NCBI GenBank assembly: GCA_030407315.1
Contig: JALQPE010001770.1
Span: 1-64,000 of the forward strand
DNA length: 64,000 nucleotides
Source of the DNA: Asparagopsis taxiformis
Taxonomy: Eukaryota > Rhodophyta > Florideophyceae > Bonnemaisoniales > Bonnemaisoniaceae
Reading direction: 5' to 3'
Each line of letters starts with the position of its first letter. Position 1 is the first letter of the stretch. The notes beneath the pieces were generated by a model. It did no database searches. It saw nothing but the letters and a program-made list of their open reading frames with translations, and was not told the origin of the DNA. Of the stretch, positions 1 through 11,086 are shown piece after piece. The position numbers and the translations under genes were made by a program.

Positions 1-1190
1 AAATTCAACCACAACAGTCGGACTCAAAACCCACATGTCCCTCTCAGCATACTCTCAAAACTTCCGCACTTTCCTTCGCTCGACACAATACGCACCATGA
101 CTGGATAAGCTTCCAATGAATAAATATCGCATTAACTGCAATAGTCAGATTCGAAAACAAACACTTCTCTCGATGCATACCCTCAGAACTCACTTACTCT
201 CGTTTCATTCTACACACATACATACCAAAAGTCGAAAATCTCACAACCAACAAATGAAGTCAACATTCCGCATCTTCGCACCACCGGACTGCGCGCTAAA
301 TGCAACTTACCTTCCGTCATCACCATTCCTGCATCACCTACAAAAAATCGAAATCAACAACAACAGTCGGACTGAAAACCCATGCTTCCCTCGCTGCATA
401 CCCTCAGAACTCACTTACCCTCGTTGTATCCTGCACACAATAGAAACCATAAGTCAAAAATTGTACAAAAAAATGTAGTCAGCATTCCATATCTTCGCGC
501 AACTTAACTAGGCGCTCAATGTAACTTACCTTCCGTCATCACCATTCCAGAATCACCTACACAAAATCAACATCAACCACAGCAGTCAGACTCAAAACCC
601 ACATTCCACTCACTGCACCCCTCAAATGCTCACCTACCTCCTTTCCACCCTTCAGCAAATATGCACCATGACTCACTAAGCTCCCAATAAATAAATATTG
701 CATAAAAGACGACAGTCACATTTAAAACAAACACTTCCCTCGCTTCATACCCTCAGGACGCACTTAACCTCTTCATCTCGTTGCATCATACAAACAATAC
801 AACCAATAATTCACAAATCGTGCAACGAAAAAATGTAGTCAGCATTCCATTTCATCGCGAAACCCGTCTTTCAGCTCAATGAAACTTACCTTACTTCATC
901 ACTATTCCTGCACCACCTATACAACATCAAAATGAACCAGAACAGTCAGACTAAAAACCCATGCATCCCTTATTGCACACCCGCGAGACTCACTTACTTA
1001 CCTGCCTCCCATGGTTCACAACATGCAAACCATGACTCACGAAGCTTCTAATGAATCAATATCGCATCAACGACAACAGTACGACTCAAAACACACGCTT
1101 CCCTCGCTGCATACTCTCCAAACTGGCATACTCACCGTCGTTCTATCCTCTACACCAAACAAAGGAAACACGACCAAAGAACCTCAGCCA
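1..1190. repeat. Degenerate satellite-like block of transposon A
   Basis: Diverged blocks recur here, each with a segment like cttaccttccgtcatcacc followed some 50 bases later by acaacagtcagactcaaaac. Clear starts of such blocks lie near 306, 527 and 886. The strand is A- and C-rich. The same block occurs at 19150-20930 in B and 52910-54290 in C. Short open frames inside it are not conserved between copies and I do not call them genes. Confidence 0.7.
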
Positions 1191-1740
1191 GTGACGGCGG
1201 AGAAGTGGAATTCCACAGGTTAACCTGCGGCGTCGACTGGACAGCTTTCAACGTCAGCTTAAGTCCTGCTGTGCATACTCCATATCATCGCCGGTATTGA
1301 GATTAATAATGGCCCAAGCCATGGTCTCTGAACTCCCGAATGATGAGATCCGGATCGAGAACATCGGAATGGTATAATCATATATATCACAATCCATTTG
1401 CTTCCCTTAAATGATCCCTGTAATATCCACTGTAAAGCACAAACTTATTCCATGAAGTTCGCAATTAATATAATTTTATTATTTCAAATGAATTAATTGA
1501 AAATCCATCTCCCACGGCGGTCATTCATCCTTCCAAGCGCACGTTGCCAGCAAAATGTGTGACCTAGCGGTGATGATTGATCGCTCAGGCACATTCCACC
1601 ATTGGGCTGCCAGAAGTGAGCACAAAACTGATACCCACAAAACCACGAGAACATTACAAACGAGGTCTCGAACGCACATTTGGAGTACAATATAAATACT
1701 ATACAACAAACTCTACTCGCTATCTCAGACGACGCGGCTC
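1191..1740 (+). promoter_or_regulatory. Retained transposase leader/promoter region (A copy)
   Basis: This segment aligns with 54372-54935 of transposon C, which ends directly before the transposase start codon at 54939. Shared stretches include ggcccaagccatggtctctga and the region around caaatgaattaattgaaaat. A TATAAATA box lies at 1691-1698. In A and B the transposase coding sequence that should follow is missing and the palindrome begins instead. Promoter function is inferred; homology is directly visible. Confidence 0.6.
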
Positions 1741-3866
1741 ACAAGTGGCGTAGTCCCAATTTTCCGTAACGCCTTTCCTGATGCTTAAAAGTAAAAAACA
1801 CGTCAAAACGTATATCAGAAATGAGTGCGAGAGTTTTCTGCACAGGAGATGCTGAGCCACCAAATTGATTTTTCGGAAATTTTAGAATTTCTGGGCTGGC
1901 CAGCAATGCAATCGAGCTGGACATCCACCGGACGTCCATTTCAGGTTGATCGTGAGAGAGTAGGGCGGGACCATGATGAAACAAGGACCAAGACCTGTCC
2001 CTGACGTGTTGAGCCTGAAATCGACCCTTCGTAAGACGCGATTTTGGCTTACAGTTAGTGCTTACAGAAGCCAGTGATGACCCCGGTCGGGGCAGCAGCC
2101 GGTTCCTGGGGCCGTTGTGGCCAAATTAGACACCTTGATTTGAATTGAAATTTGGGCTATTCTCAAAAACATGCACATGTGAACATGTTTTTGAGATGGG
2201 GGTCTGCCGTACGGCACAATCGACCCGCCCAAATCGATGATTTTTCACAATTTTTTTCTGCCCGAAATTTTAGAATTTCTGGGCTGGCCAGCAGTGCAAT
2301 CGAGCTGGACATCCACAGGACGTCCATTTCAGGTTGGTCGTGTGCTGCCCACATCCATGCATTGCAGCAACTAAGCAGGCGGGCTCACTACTCATACAAA
2401 GTGCACGGAATATGAGTAACGTGATGTGTGAGTGTTGTTTGTCGTGAGGATGTAAGGTGGGACCATGATGAAACAGGGAAAAAGATGTCTCCCTAGCATA
2501 ACTTGGGCTTGAAGCCTGGAATCGACCCTTCGTGAGATGTGGCTTTGCTTACAGTTGGTGCTTACAGAAGCCAGTGACGGCCCCGGCCGGGGCAGCAGCC
2601 GGTTCCTGGGGCCGTTGTGGCCAAATTAGACACCTTGATTTGAATTGAAATTTGGGCTATTCTCAAAAACATGCACATGTGAACATGTTTTTGAGATGGG
2701 GGTGTGCCGTACGGCACTTTCGACCGCCCAAATCGATATAATTTTGCAATTTTTTTCTGACTGAAATTTTAGAATTTCTGGGCTCGCCAGCAATGCAATT
2801 GAGCTGGACATTCACCGGACGTCCATTTCAGGTTGGTCGAGTATTGCACATGGATACAGTTTTGCAGCTATTTCTCAGCCCAACATTTTAGAATTTCAGG
2901 GCTGACCAGCAATGTAACCGAGCCGGACTTCCACTGGACGTCCATTTCAAGTTAGGCTAGTGCTGCACATTTGCTCGCATCGCAGCAACTAAGCAAGTGT
3001 TGACAGCACCGAGATGCCATGCAGACAAGGGGAATCGGCTGCAAACGGCTTCCCTGGTCGGCGGCTGGATGTCTGGATGTGAATGGCTGCAAGCATGGAA
3101 ATCTTGCTACCGCACAGCGCATACACACTGCAGCAGCACATCACTGACGCATGCGAAAGTTGGGTGCTGCAGTGCGTGGTTGTTTGTGTGTTTGTGTGTT
3201 TGTGTGTGTATGACGAACCTTGTGGTATCCCTAGGCGTGCACTGGTTCAAAAAGTTTGGACTGCCCCATCGGTCGTACTTTGGCGCATTTACATGCATCG
3301 GAGAACGACCAAGGAGGTAGAGCAGCAATCGCTGTTGGCTGAGCGTCCAAACTGGAGGGCTTGGGGCAATGGTTCTATAGCAGTCATTTATAGGACGCCC
3401 ACCGTTGATGACTGAGATCCACGGTGGGTTTAGTATTCATGGTGTTGTCCTGCATTGGCGGACGTCGAAGACGAGTACTTCCAGTGAGCGTCCAAGGTGA
3501 ACAGCTCAGCAGAGGATTATGATGTGGATGTGAAGGCATGGATGAGGCCAGCAGGAACGTTTCTGCAAGATGGGCGTGAGTGGGTAAGTGAGCGGGGAGG
3601 GGCCGCTCGGGGCGCTTGGTAGCTTCTGGGGCCGTTGTGGCCAAATTAGAATCAAGCCTATGTCCGGCGGACGTCCTGAATTGCTTTATTTTTTGGGCTA
3701 TTCTCAAAAACATGCACATGTGAACATGTTTTTGAGATGGGGGTGTGCCGTACGGCACTTTCGACCGCCCAAATCGATGTATTTTTGCATTTTTTTTCTG
3801 ACTGAAATTTTAGAATTTCTGGGCTCGCCAGCAATGCAATTGCGCTGGTCATTCACCGGACGTCCA
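1711..3866 (+). repeat. Left arm of 7-kb imperfect palindrome (A)
   Basis: This arm is the reverse complement of 6489-8800. The match can be followed from ctactcgctat near 1711 (paired with the stretch around 8795) to the GACGTC motif near 3866 (paired with 6489). The arms carry three hairpin modules and diverge by point changes and by the length of the TTTGTGTG microsatellite, which is short here (about 3180-3215) and long in the right arm. Confidence 0.85.
2096..3866 (+). repeat. Palindrome-cluster modules, left arm of A (three copies)
   Basis: Each module of about 230 bases has, in order: ggccgttgtggcc; a hairpin with 13-base arms TCTCAAAAACATG/CATGTTTTTGAGA around CACATGTGAA; the self-complementary GTGCCGTACGGCAC or a variant; ATCGAT; GAAATTTTAGAATTTC; GCTGGCCAGC or GCTCGCCAGC; and GGACGTCC. 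Hairpins lie at 2161-2196, 2661-2696 and 3702-3737. A partial module without the hairpin is at about 1868-1945. No coding function is claimed for the short frames that cross these modules. Confidence 0.8.
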
Positions 3867-6488
3867 TTTCCATTTCAGATCTACTGGTTGCACTAGGCCT
3901 GAAAGTGTTTCTGGATAGGGCCGAATAACGACCTGGGCAGCACGCACTGCGTAAGATGATCTGTGTGATGCAGACTGCAAGGATTTCTATGGTGATTCTG
4001 GCTGGGGAATGTGGTAAGCTTGATTGTTGCGTGGCTTTGTATCTCCTTGCCTGCCATTTTGCTTGGATATTTACACGAGCGATCAAACCGAAGACGCCGA
4101 CTCGGCACAACTACCAACTCTCCTAGCTTCGAGTCAGCGCCATCTAATTGCAACTTGTGACACTCAAGACGAATACGTTGTGCTGATCTCTGCAATGAAA
4201 ATTGAGTTAGTGCTGCAGTTCTTTTGGTCGATGCCAATATGCAGGGATACTGTTTACACCTTTTGGGAGTCAAGAAGTTCTCAGATTGCAAATCAAATCA
4301 GATCATGGTAGAATATCTGACTTTTCTCTCTTCCCTTCACCACATCTGCATCCGGAGCTGAGCCAAGCTGAGCTGGAGGGAACCCGGCCGCTGACCCCTG
4401 TCATTCTCATAAAAATCTTTAATGCAATACTATTCGTGTATGGTAATGTAAGTGCTAATGAAAATGTATACAAGTCTAGAATAAACGTTGCAGTGGTTCT
4501 TTGTAGCTATCGATACTTGCTAAAAATCTGTAGCTTTTGCTTCTCGCATGGACGAGTTGCAGTCTTTGTGTTTGTTTCATTTCTGCCACAAACGAGAGGC
4601 AATCAGGGTCTGTGTGCACATAGAGAATGATTTAATATATGCGCTCATTGCCGTCGTAGATACTTTTAACAATGGCCAGTACGTTTCTCTCGGCCGCCGC
4701 CGGGTACGGTCGGACTGAAAGATCGGGGAGATGTGTGGAGAGTAGTGTTTGGATAGAGACGAACGTTGTGATGGATGGAATGGTGATGATTTCATGCTGA
4801 AGCGATGGGAGATGGATGGATATGGTTGAATGAAATCTAGTATTCCGAAGGAGGCCTTTTCTCGAGGAAGAGGCATTATATTCTCACAAAGCATGTAGAT
4901 ACTGGTTTCCAGTTTGGTATGCTATTGTAGCTCAATTCACATCTTATCTACACGTACGTATGGAGAGAGATCCAAGTGTGCGTGGCACAAGTCCAACGGT
5001 GAAACAACGCAGTATGAAACTACCACAGATAAGGCGGCGTACAAAATCCTCGACTCAAGGCAGCTCTCAGGCTTTCGTGAGCACCGACTTCGTTCCACCA
5101 AGATGTTGCGGAAATATGTGCTGGTCTAACTTGATACGACCATTGGACAGTTTTGCTCTCTAAGCAATGAGCGAAAAATCAATGATTGCGCGTGTCGTCG
5201 GTACGGTCTTGTAATGTTGGCTCAACCAATAACATCTAACGTTGAGTTATCCACCCTCCGCCGTGTCGTGTCGTAAATTTGCACAGAAAATTTGTTTCAA
5301 ATCTTTGCTCCAATTATCAGCTCAAATACGGCATTGATCTCCAGCTTCATCTGGACAGAAACACCGATCGCTCGATGTCTGTCTCAGATAAACCGCAGTC
5401 AAACGCCATGCGGAAAGTTTCATCGCTTCCCGTTGCGACTGAATCTGCAAACGCCACACAAAAATTTGCCCTTTCCGCGTCCGGAACGAACGCCGACTAC
5501 ATGTCGTCAGGTTCCTGATCGACTGGATCGATGGAGCTTGCTCTGCAGGAGAGCAGGACAGGCGGTTTGTTATGCCTGGACAATTTCCATACCGATCTCC
5601 CTTCTTGAGTGCAAAATTACGAGTCTAGAAATTGACCTGCATCGGCTGCTGTATCACATCTGTGCTAAGGATTGATGATACCCGTACCGCTGAGAAATTG
5701 CAGCTCTGGTAACGTGGGGATGATGTGCTGAACACGCAGAACGCTGATCCATAACGGGACTGCTTCATAGGCATAGTACGGAATGTATTGAGACAGCCCA
5801 AGCGAATTCAGGAGGGAGCACCAGGGCAGTGCGCGGTGACTCAGCAGATACCAGTGGTGAGTGGTCTAAATGGGGCTACACACGAGTTTGTCAATGAACA
5901 GTCTAGTTTAGTTTGGAAATGTGTCGGATGGATGGTATGTTGTAAATGTCGACAGATTTGAGGAAGCGATAGAAGCAATCAGCACCGTGTAGTTGCATCA
6001 AGGCTTTAGTGGCCATTGCTAGAGAACTTTCTCCAATGCCCTTATTGCAGGATGGGCAGAAAACCCGGCCGGTTTCGAGATTGAAGAATTCATTGCGCAG
6101 ATTGAATGAATGCAATTGACGGAGAATGCAGAAGTATACAATGGTATCGTTTTGCAGGGTGACGTAGGGGAAACATGTTGGGCTTGTTGGAAATGCTGAG
6201 AGCGATGATGAGATCCAGTCGTTTCCGTCGTAGATGGCAGTGCTTATTTTCTGCACGGCTAGCTTGTCTGCTGGGCGACTGGGCGGTATTGGCGTACGAT
6301 GAAGCGGGACTGGTGGTGTTTAAATGACATTTTTTGTTTGAAGATGGATGTATGTGTGCGACTAGAATGTAGTAAGAGCATGAAAATGTTTATGTTTGAT
6401 GGGCGTCGCATGTTGGGGGACTTTATGTCGTGTGGGGCAATAATGTATCAGGTATTTGAAGCAGACAGCAATCGCTTGAGCGCATATA
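3867..6488. other. Unique centre of the palindrome (A)
   Basis: About 2.6 kb between the palindrome arms occurs once per element and again at 23605-26226 in B. Both borders fall on a GACGTC motif. Base composition is unlike the satellite block. The only frame I would flag is the minus-strand one at 5903-6256. The rest shows no recognisable gene. Confidence 0.6.
5903..6256 (-). CDS. Hypothetical 117-residue protein in palindrome centre (A)
   Basis: The frame encodes a non-repetitive, mixed-composition peptide with a CPSC pair (FCPSCNKGIG) and a following helix-like stretch. The frame stays open upstream of the first methionine for some tens of codons, so it may be a remnant of a longer gene picked up by the transposon. 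The identical frame is at 25641-25994 in B. I recognise no family. It could be a chance frame; identity between A and B reflects their recent common origin and is not evidence of selection. Confidence 0.25.
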   Translation of the reverse strand: MQKISTAIYDGNDWISSSLSAFPTSPTCFPYVTLQNDTIVYFCILRQLHSFNLRNEFFNLETGRVFCPSCNKGIGESSLAMATKALMQLHGADCFYRFLKSVDIYNIPSIRHISKLN

Positions 6489-8800
6489 GACGTCCGGTGA
6501 ATGACCAGCGCAATTGCATTGCTGGCGAGCCCAGAAATTCTAAAATTTCAGTCAGAAAAAAAATGCAAAAATACATCGATTTGGGCGGTCGAAAGTGCCG
6601 TACGGCACACCCCCATCTCAAAAACATGTTCACATGTGCATGTTTTTGAGAATAGCCCAAAAAATAAAGCAATTCAGGACGTCTGCCGGACATAGGCTTG
6701 ATTCTAATTTGGCCACAACGGCCCCAGAAGCTACCAAGCGCCCCGAGCGGCCCCTCCCCGCTCACTTACCCACTCACGCCCATCTTGCAGAAACGTTCCT
6801 GCTGGCCTCATCCATGCCTTCACATCCACATCATAATCCTCTGCTGAGCTGTTCACCTTGGACGCTCACTGGAAGTACTCGTCTTCGACGTCCGCCAATG
6901 CAGGACAACACCATGAATACTAAACCCACCGTGGATCTCAGTCATCAACGGTGGGCGTCCTATAAATGACTGCTATAGAACCATTGCCCCAAGCCCTCCA
7001 GTTTGGACGCTCAGCCAACAGTGATTGCTGCTCTACCTCCTTGGTCGTTCTCCGATGCATGTAAATGCGCCAAAGTACGACCGATGGGGCAGTCCAAACT
7101 TTTTGTACCAGTGCACGCCTAGGGATACCACAAGGTTCGTCATACACACACAAAGACACAAAGACACAAACACACAAACACACAAAGACACAAAGACACA
7201 AAGACACAAACACACAAACACACAAACACACAAACACACAAACACACAAACACACAAACACACAAACACACAAACACACAAACACACAAACACACAAACA
7301 CACAAACACACAAACACACAAACACACAAACAACCACGCACTGCAGCACCCAACTTTCGCATGCGTCAGTGATGTGCTGCTGCAGTGTGTATGCGCTGTG
7401 CGGTAGCAAGATTTCCATGCTTGCAGCCATTCACATCCAGACATCCAGCCGCCGACCAGGGAAGCCGTTTGCAGCCGATTCCCCTTGTCTGCATGGCATC
7501 TCGGTGCTGTCAACACTTGCTTAGTTGCTGCGATGCGAGCAAATGTGCAGCACTAGCCTAACTTGAAATGGACGTCCAGTGGAAGTCCGGCTCGGTTACA
7601 TTGCTGGTCAGCCCTGAAATTCTAAAATGTTGGGCTGAGAAATAGCTGCAAAACTGTATCCATGTGCAATACTCGACCAACCTGAAATGGACGTCCGGTG
7701 AATGTCCAGCTCAATTGCATTGCTGGCGAGCCCAGAAATTCTAAAATTTCAGTCAGAAAAAAATTGCAAAATTATATCGATTTGGGCGGTCGAAAGTGCC
7801 GTACGGCACACCCCCATCTCAAAAACATGTTCACATGTGCATGTTTTTGAGAATAGCCCAAATTTCAATTCAAATCAAGGTGTCTAATTTGGCCACAACG
7901 GCCCCAGGAACCGGCTGCTGCCCCGGCCGGGGCCGTCACTGGCTTCTGTAAGCACCAACTGTAAGCAAAGCCACATCTCACGAAGGGTCGATTCCAGGCT
8001 TCAAGCCCAAGTTATGCTAGGGAGACATCTTTTTCCCTGTTTCATCATGGTCCCACCTTACATCCTCACGACAAACAACACTCACACATCACGTTACTCA
8101 TATTCCGTGCACTTTGTATGAGTAGTGAGCCCGCCTGCTTAGTTGCTGCAATGCATGGATGTGGGCAGCACACGACCAACCTGAAATGGACGTCCGGTGG
8201 ATGTCCGGCTCAATTGCATTGCTGGCGAGCCCAGAAATTCTAAAATTTCGGGCAGAAAAAAATTGTGAAAAATCATCGATTTGGGCGGGTCGATTGTGCC
8301 GTACGGCAGACCCCCATCTCAAAAACATGTTCACATGTGCATGTTTTTGAGAATAGCCCAAATTTCAATTCAAATCAAGGTGTCTAATTTGGCCACAACG
8401 GCCCCAGGAACCGGCTGCCGCCCCGACCGGGGTCATCACTGGCTTCTGTAAGCACCAACTGTAAGCCAAAATCGCGTCTTACGAAGGGTCGATTTCAGGC
8501 TCAACACGTCAGGGACAGGTCTTGGTCCTTGTTTCATCATGGTCCCGCCCTACTCTCTCACGATCAACCTGAAATGGACGTCCGGTGGATGTCCAGCTCG
8601 ATTGCATTGCTGGCCAGCCCAGAAATTCTAAAATTTCCGAAAAATCAATTTGGTGGCCCAGCATCTCCTGTGCCGAAAATTCCCGCGCTCACTTGTGATA
8701 TACGTCTAGACGTGTTTCGCACTTGTACGCATCAGGGAAGGCGTCACGGAAGGTTGAGACTACGCTACTTGTGTACCGCGTCGTCTGAAATAGCGAGTAG
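6489..8800 (-). repeat. Right arm of 7-kb imperfect palindrome (A)
   Basis: This is the reverse complement of 1711-3866. It contains the hairpin modules in opposite orientation, with hairpins at 6616-6651, 7817-7852 and 8317-8352, and a module without the hairpin at about 8560-8640. It is longer than the left arm mainly because of the microsatellite at 7144-7331. Confidence 0.85.
7144..7331. repeat. 8-bp microsatellite (CACAAACA/CACAAAGA)n
   Basis: About 188 bases of an 8-base unit with C/G variants at one position. The same locus is 77 bases long in transposon B (26882-26958) and about 35 bases in each left arm. Long valine/cysteine/leucine-rich frames crossing it are translations of the repeat and not proteins. 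Confidence 0.95.
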
Positions 8801-10080
8801 TGTTTGTTGTATAGTTGTGGAGTATGCGTCTGGTGGTTTGTAAAGCTTGCAGAACGGGATAGGGATGTGGGTGGCTCCATTTTATGAATACATGAATACA
8901 AATATTCAGGGTTGACGAAGCGGAAAGGCATACGCTCATACATGTATGAGTTTGCATAGTGGAGAAAATATTTACATCGAAATTTACATGGAAGAGATGG
9001 AGGTTTTAAGGATGAGGTATGAGAGGAAGAAAATTCTTCTGTGGTATGAGGATGTGTTCTGTGGGGGGTGGATGGAATCTTGGGATGGGATGGTACAGGG
9101 GGAAGTGGAAATGTACGGAGTGCGGGTTTAGATTGGAGTGTGATTCGGAGAGGAGTGCCGACAAGCATATTATGGGGATTGGGGAGACGCTGCGGGGTGT
9201 TGGGGTAGTGAGGGCGGAGGAGGTGTTTAGGTGGGACCGTAGGAGGGTGCGGTTGAAGGCCCCGAGAGGAGGGGGTTTTAGGAAAGTGAGGAGAAAGAGG
9301 TGGGAAGGGGGGTGGCGTCTGTTCTGGCTGTGGTGAGTGGGGATGTGATGGGGAAGAAGAGGGTTATTGTATTTGGGGAGGGAGGGGAGTGGGAGGATGG
9401 GTGCGAAGTGGGGGGTTGATATGTGTTTCAGAGCGGGGAGGTTTCTGGGGAGACGGCGGGGGAGCGGGAGCGTGGGCCGGTGGTGGTGGTGGTGGTGTAT
9501 ACGGTATCGAAGATGCGGATGGCGTGGGGGCATGGAGCAGGTGAGGGAGGGAGGGGTGGAGCAGGTCGAAGAGTAAGCTGCAGGGGAAGTTTGTGGAGAG
9601 GGCGAAGGAGAGGGGTTGAAGGTAGAGGAGAGAGGGTATTGAAGAACAATACGTTGCAAAGGTGATGGGGGAGAGCATGGTCGAGGGGATAGGGGATGTT
9701 TTTCCCTATTCTGAGGTAGTATGAGGACTGGTTATAAGAAATCTGTACGGTAGAGCAGAAAAGTAGGTATGGAATGGAGGTGTGCACCGTGGAAGCGGGG
9801 ATAGGTAGCTGAAAATGCGTTCTAGAGTGGTATTGGGGGTGTTTGAGGTACAGTACGGGGGAGGTGAGCACCAAATGGAAGGGGGTGTGAGCGAGAGGAT
9901 GAAAAAATTAAAGACGAAATTGGAGTCGACCGACAAGGAAAAATAGAGTGGTCGCCGTGATGGATGCGGACATCCATGTCGAGCAAGGCGGCAGAAATTT
10001 CTGGGGTCGAAATTTTTGAATTTCTGAACCGGCGCCCGTCCTAGGTTGACATAGACATGGCGGAAGTCCATCCCGAGGGG
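8801..10080. other. G-rich block between palindrome and right end (A)
   Basis: The plus strand is strongly G-rich from about 9030 to 9900, so the minus strand gives proline/serine/histidine-rich frames that I treat as composition artefacts. Two short stretches look protein-like: plus strand near 9100-9180, with KCTECGFRLECDSERSADKH; and minus strand near 8890-9000, with a weak resemblance to the N-terminal zinc-finger region of the C transposase. Both are broken, and I call no gene. Confidence 0.35.
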
Positions 10081-10087
10081 GACATCC

Positions 10088-10259
10088 GTGGTACTAGAAA
10101 CAATGAATGTCGTCCTAGTAATACTAGACGTACTAGACCGCATGGACGTCCGGATCTAGGCGGACATCCAAAAATACTGGAGAACATGGACGTCCGCCTA
10201 GTAATACTAGGTGTACTAGAGGTTGTGGACGTCCGCGTCCATTTCCGAGAACACAGACG
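10088..10259. repeat. Right subterminal repeats and terminus of transposon A
   Basis: Several CTAGTA/TACTAG and GGACGTCC motifs recur here, and the end reads gtccgcgtccatttccgaga followed by ACACAGACG. This is the inverted counterpart of the left ends at 18450 and 52355, which start CGTCTGTGTTTTCGG. Clustered short motifs next to a terminal inverted repeat are typical transposase-binding regions in CACTA-like elements. Binding itself is inferred. Confidence 0.75.
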
Positions 10260-11086
10260 TAGCCCTGCAGAGCGCGCTCTGTCAGGTCTGGGATCTGCAC
10301 CAGCAGTACAACACGATATGCGCTAGGGCCGCACGCGCCATCATGACGGTAGAAGACCTACGCGTTCGCCAAGCAGACGTTGAAGGGTCACGCCCTCTCC
10401 CTGGTAACGCGCTCGCGCGTGCCTTCCCAGGTATGGCATTCTTACACGGGCGGGGGGTCCCCGCCGCGTCACCCTCGGGTGCAGCGACTGCCCCGGCGGC
10501 CACGTCTGAGGAGACGATAACAGCCCCTCTTGGTGCGGTCACGGCCGCGCGTCCCGTTGCCAACGCTCCTACACCGTCGGCTAGGGGTGCTTCCGATGCG
10601 GTAGCGTCGGGTGGTTCTGCTCCGGCCGACCCAATGGCAGTCGAAGCTGTCAGGGCGACGACCTCGGTCGCTCCTGCCCCGACAGCAGCGGGAACTGCTA
10701 CGGCTTTGGCTGTGGTCGAACCCGCCACGAGTAAGCCGACCTCCGTGGTTGCTACCCCTACGGCGACGGGTGTTACTGGTGTCGCCACCGCTGGGGGTAC
10801 TGAAAAAGAGTCTGAGGGCATAAAGGAGGCAACTCCTAAACCCACTGACGCAACCTCCCCTGGTGGCGAGTCAGTACAAGTCGTTGAAGACCCTCGATCG
10901 CCCACGCGCGCCACGCGTCGCCTCAATGTGACGTCACCAGTGGCGACAGTCGCGGCCGCAGTGGCGGCGGCGGGGCAACGAGTCGCCCGAAGGCGTAAAA
11001 GGGCTCAGCCCTCTTCCCCTTCAGCGAGCGTGGGGTCTCCAATTAACGAGGACAGGCCGACTCGTCGGACTCGTACGCGCCGTTAG
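10260..11086 (+). pseudogene. Antisense frame of G1, 5'-truncated by transposon A
   Basis: An open frame runs on the strand opposite to pol, between the chromodomain and the missing 3' LTR. It is open across the transposon A junction, so the first residues of the longest frame (start at 10223) come from the transposon end and the true start is lost. The G1 part starts with a helix-like segment (about 60 residues, containing CQVWDLHQQYNT), followed by a long alanine/threonine/proline-rich stretch and a basic C terminus ending RRTRTRR. The basic, low-complexity C terminus resembles that of the G3 antisense protein. No known domain is recognised. The opposite-strand frame at 10282-10926 is its shadow. 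Confidence 0.5.

Larger units (their letters stand above)
1..10259 (+). mobile_element. Transposon A: non-autonomous large DNA transposon, left end outside window
   Basis: The stretch matches 19737-30885 (transposon B) almost base for base apart from a few single-base changes, a shorter microsatellite in B and an extra kilobase of module copies in B. Its right terminus ...CACAGACG at 10259 is the same as that of B and the inverted form of the left termini of B and C. By comparison with B, about 1.3 kb of its left end lies upstream of the window. It has no intact transposase. Order: satellite-like block, transposase leader, left palindrome arm, centre, right palindrome arm, G-rich block, subterminal repeats. 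It sits in the 3' region of retroelement G1 and removes the start of the G1 antisense frame. Orientation is assigned from the leader shared with C. Confidence 0.85.

Noticed and set aside
6938..7516. Long frames rich in valine, cysteine, leucine or threonine, histidine around the microsatellite
   Set aside because: They are translations of the 8-bp repeat in all frames; length changes with repeat number and the frame is not kept between A and B.
9006..9874. Proline/histidine/serine-rich minus-strand frames in the G-rich block
   Set aside because: Their composition follows from the G-rich plus strand, and two overlapping frames look equally open; no domain or conservation beyond A/B identity.
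10282..10926. Minus-strand frame of 214 codons in G1
   Set aside because: It mirrors the alanine/threonine-rich antisense gene; the plus frame is longer, ends in a basic tail like that of G3 and fits the common layout.
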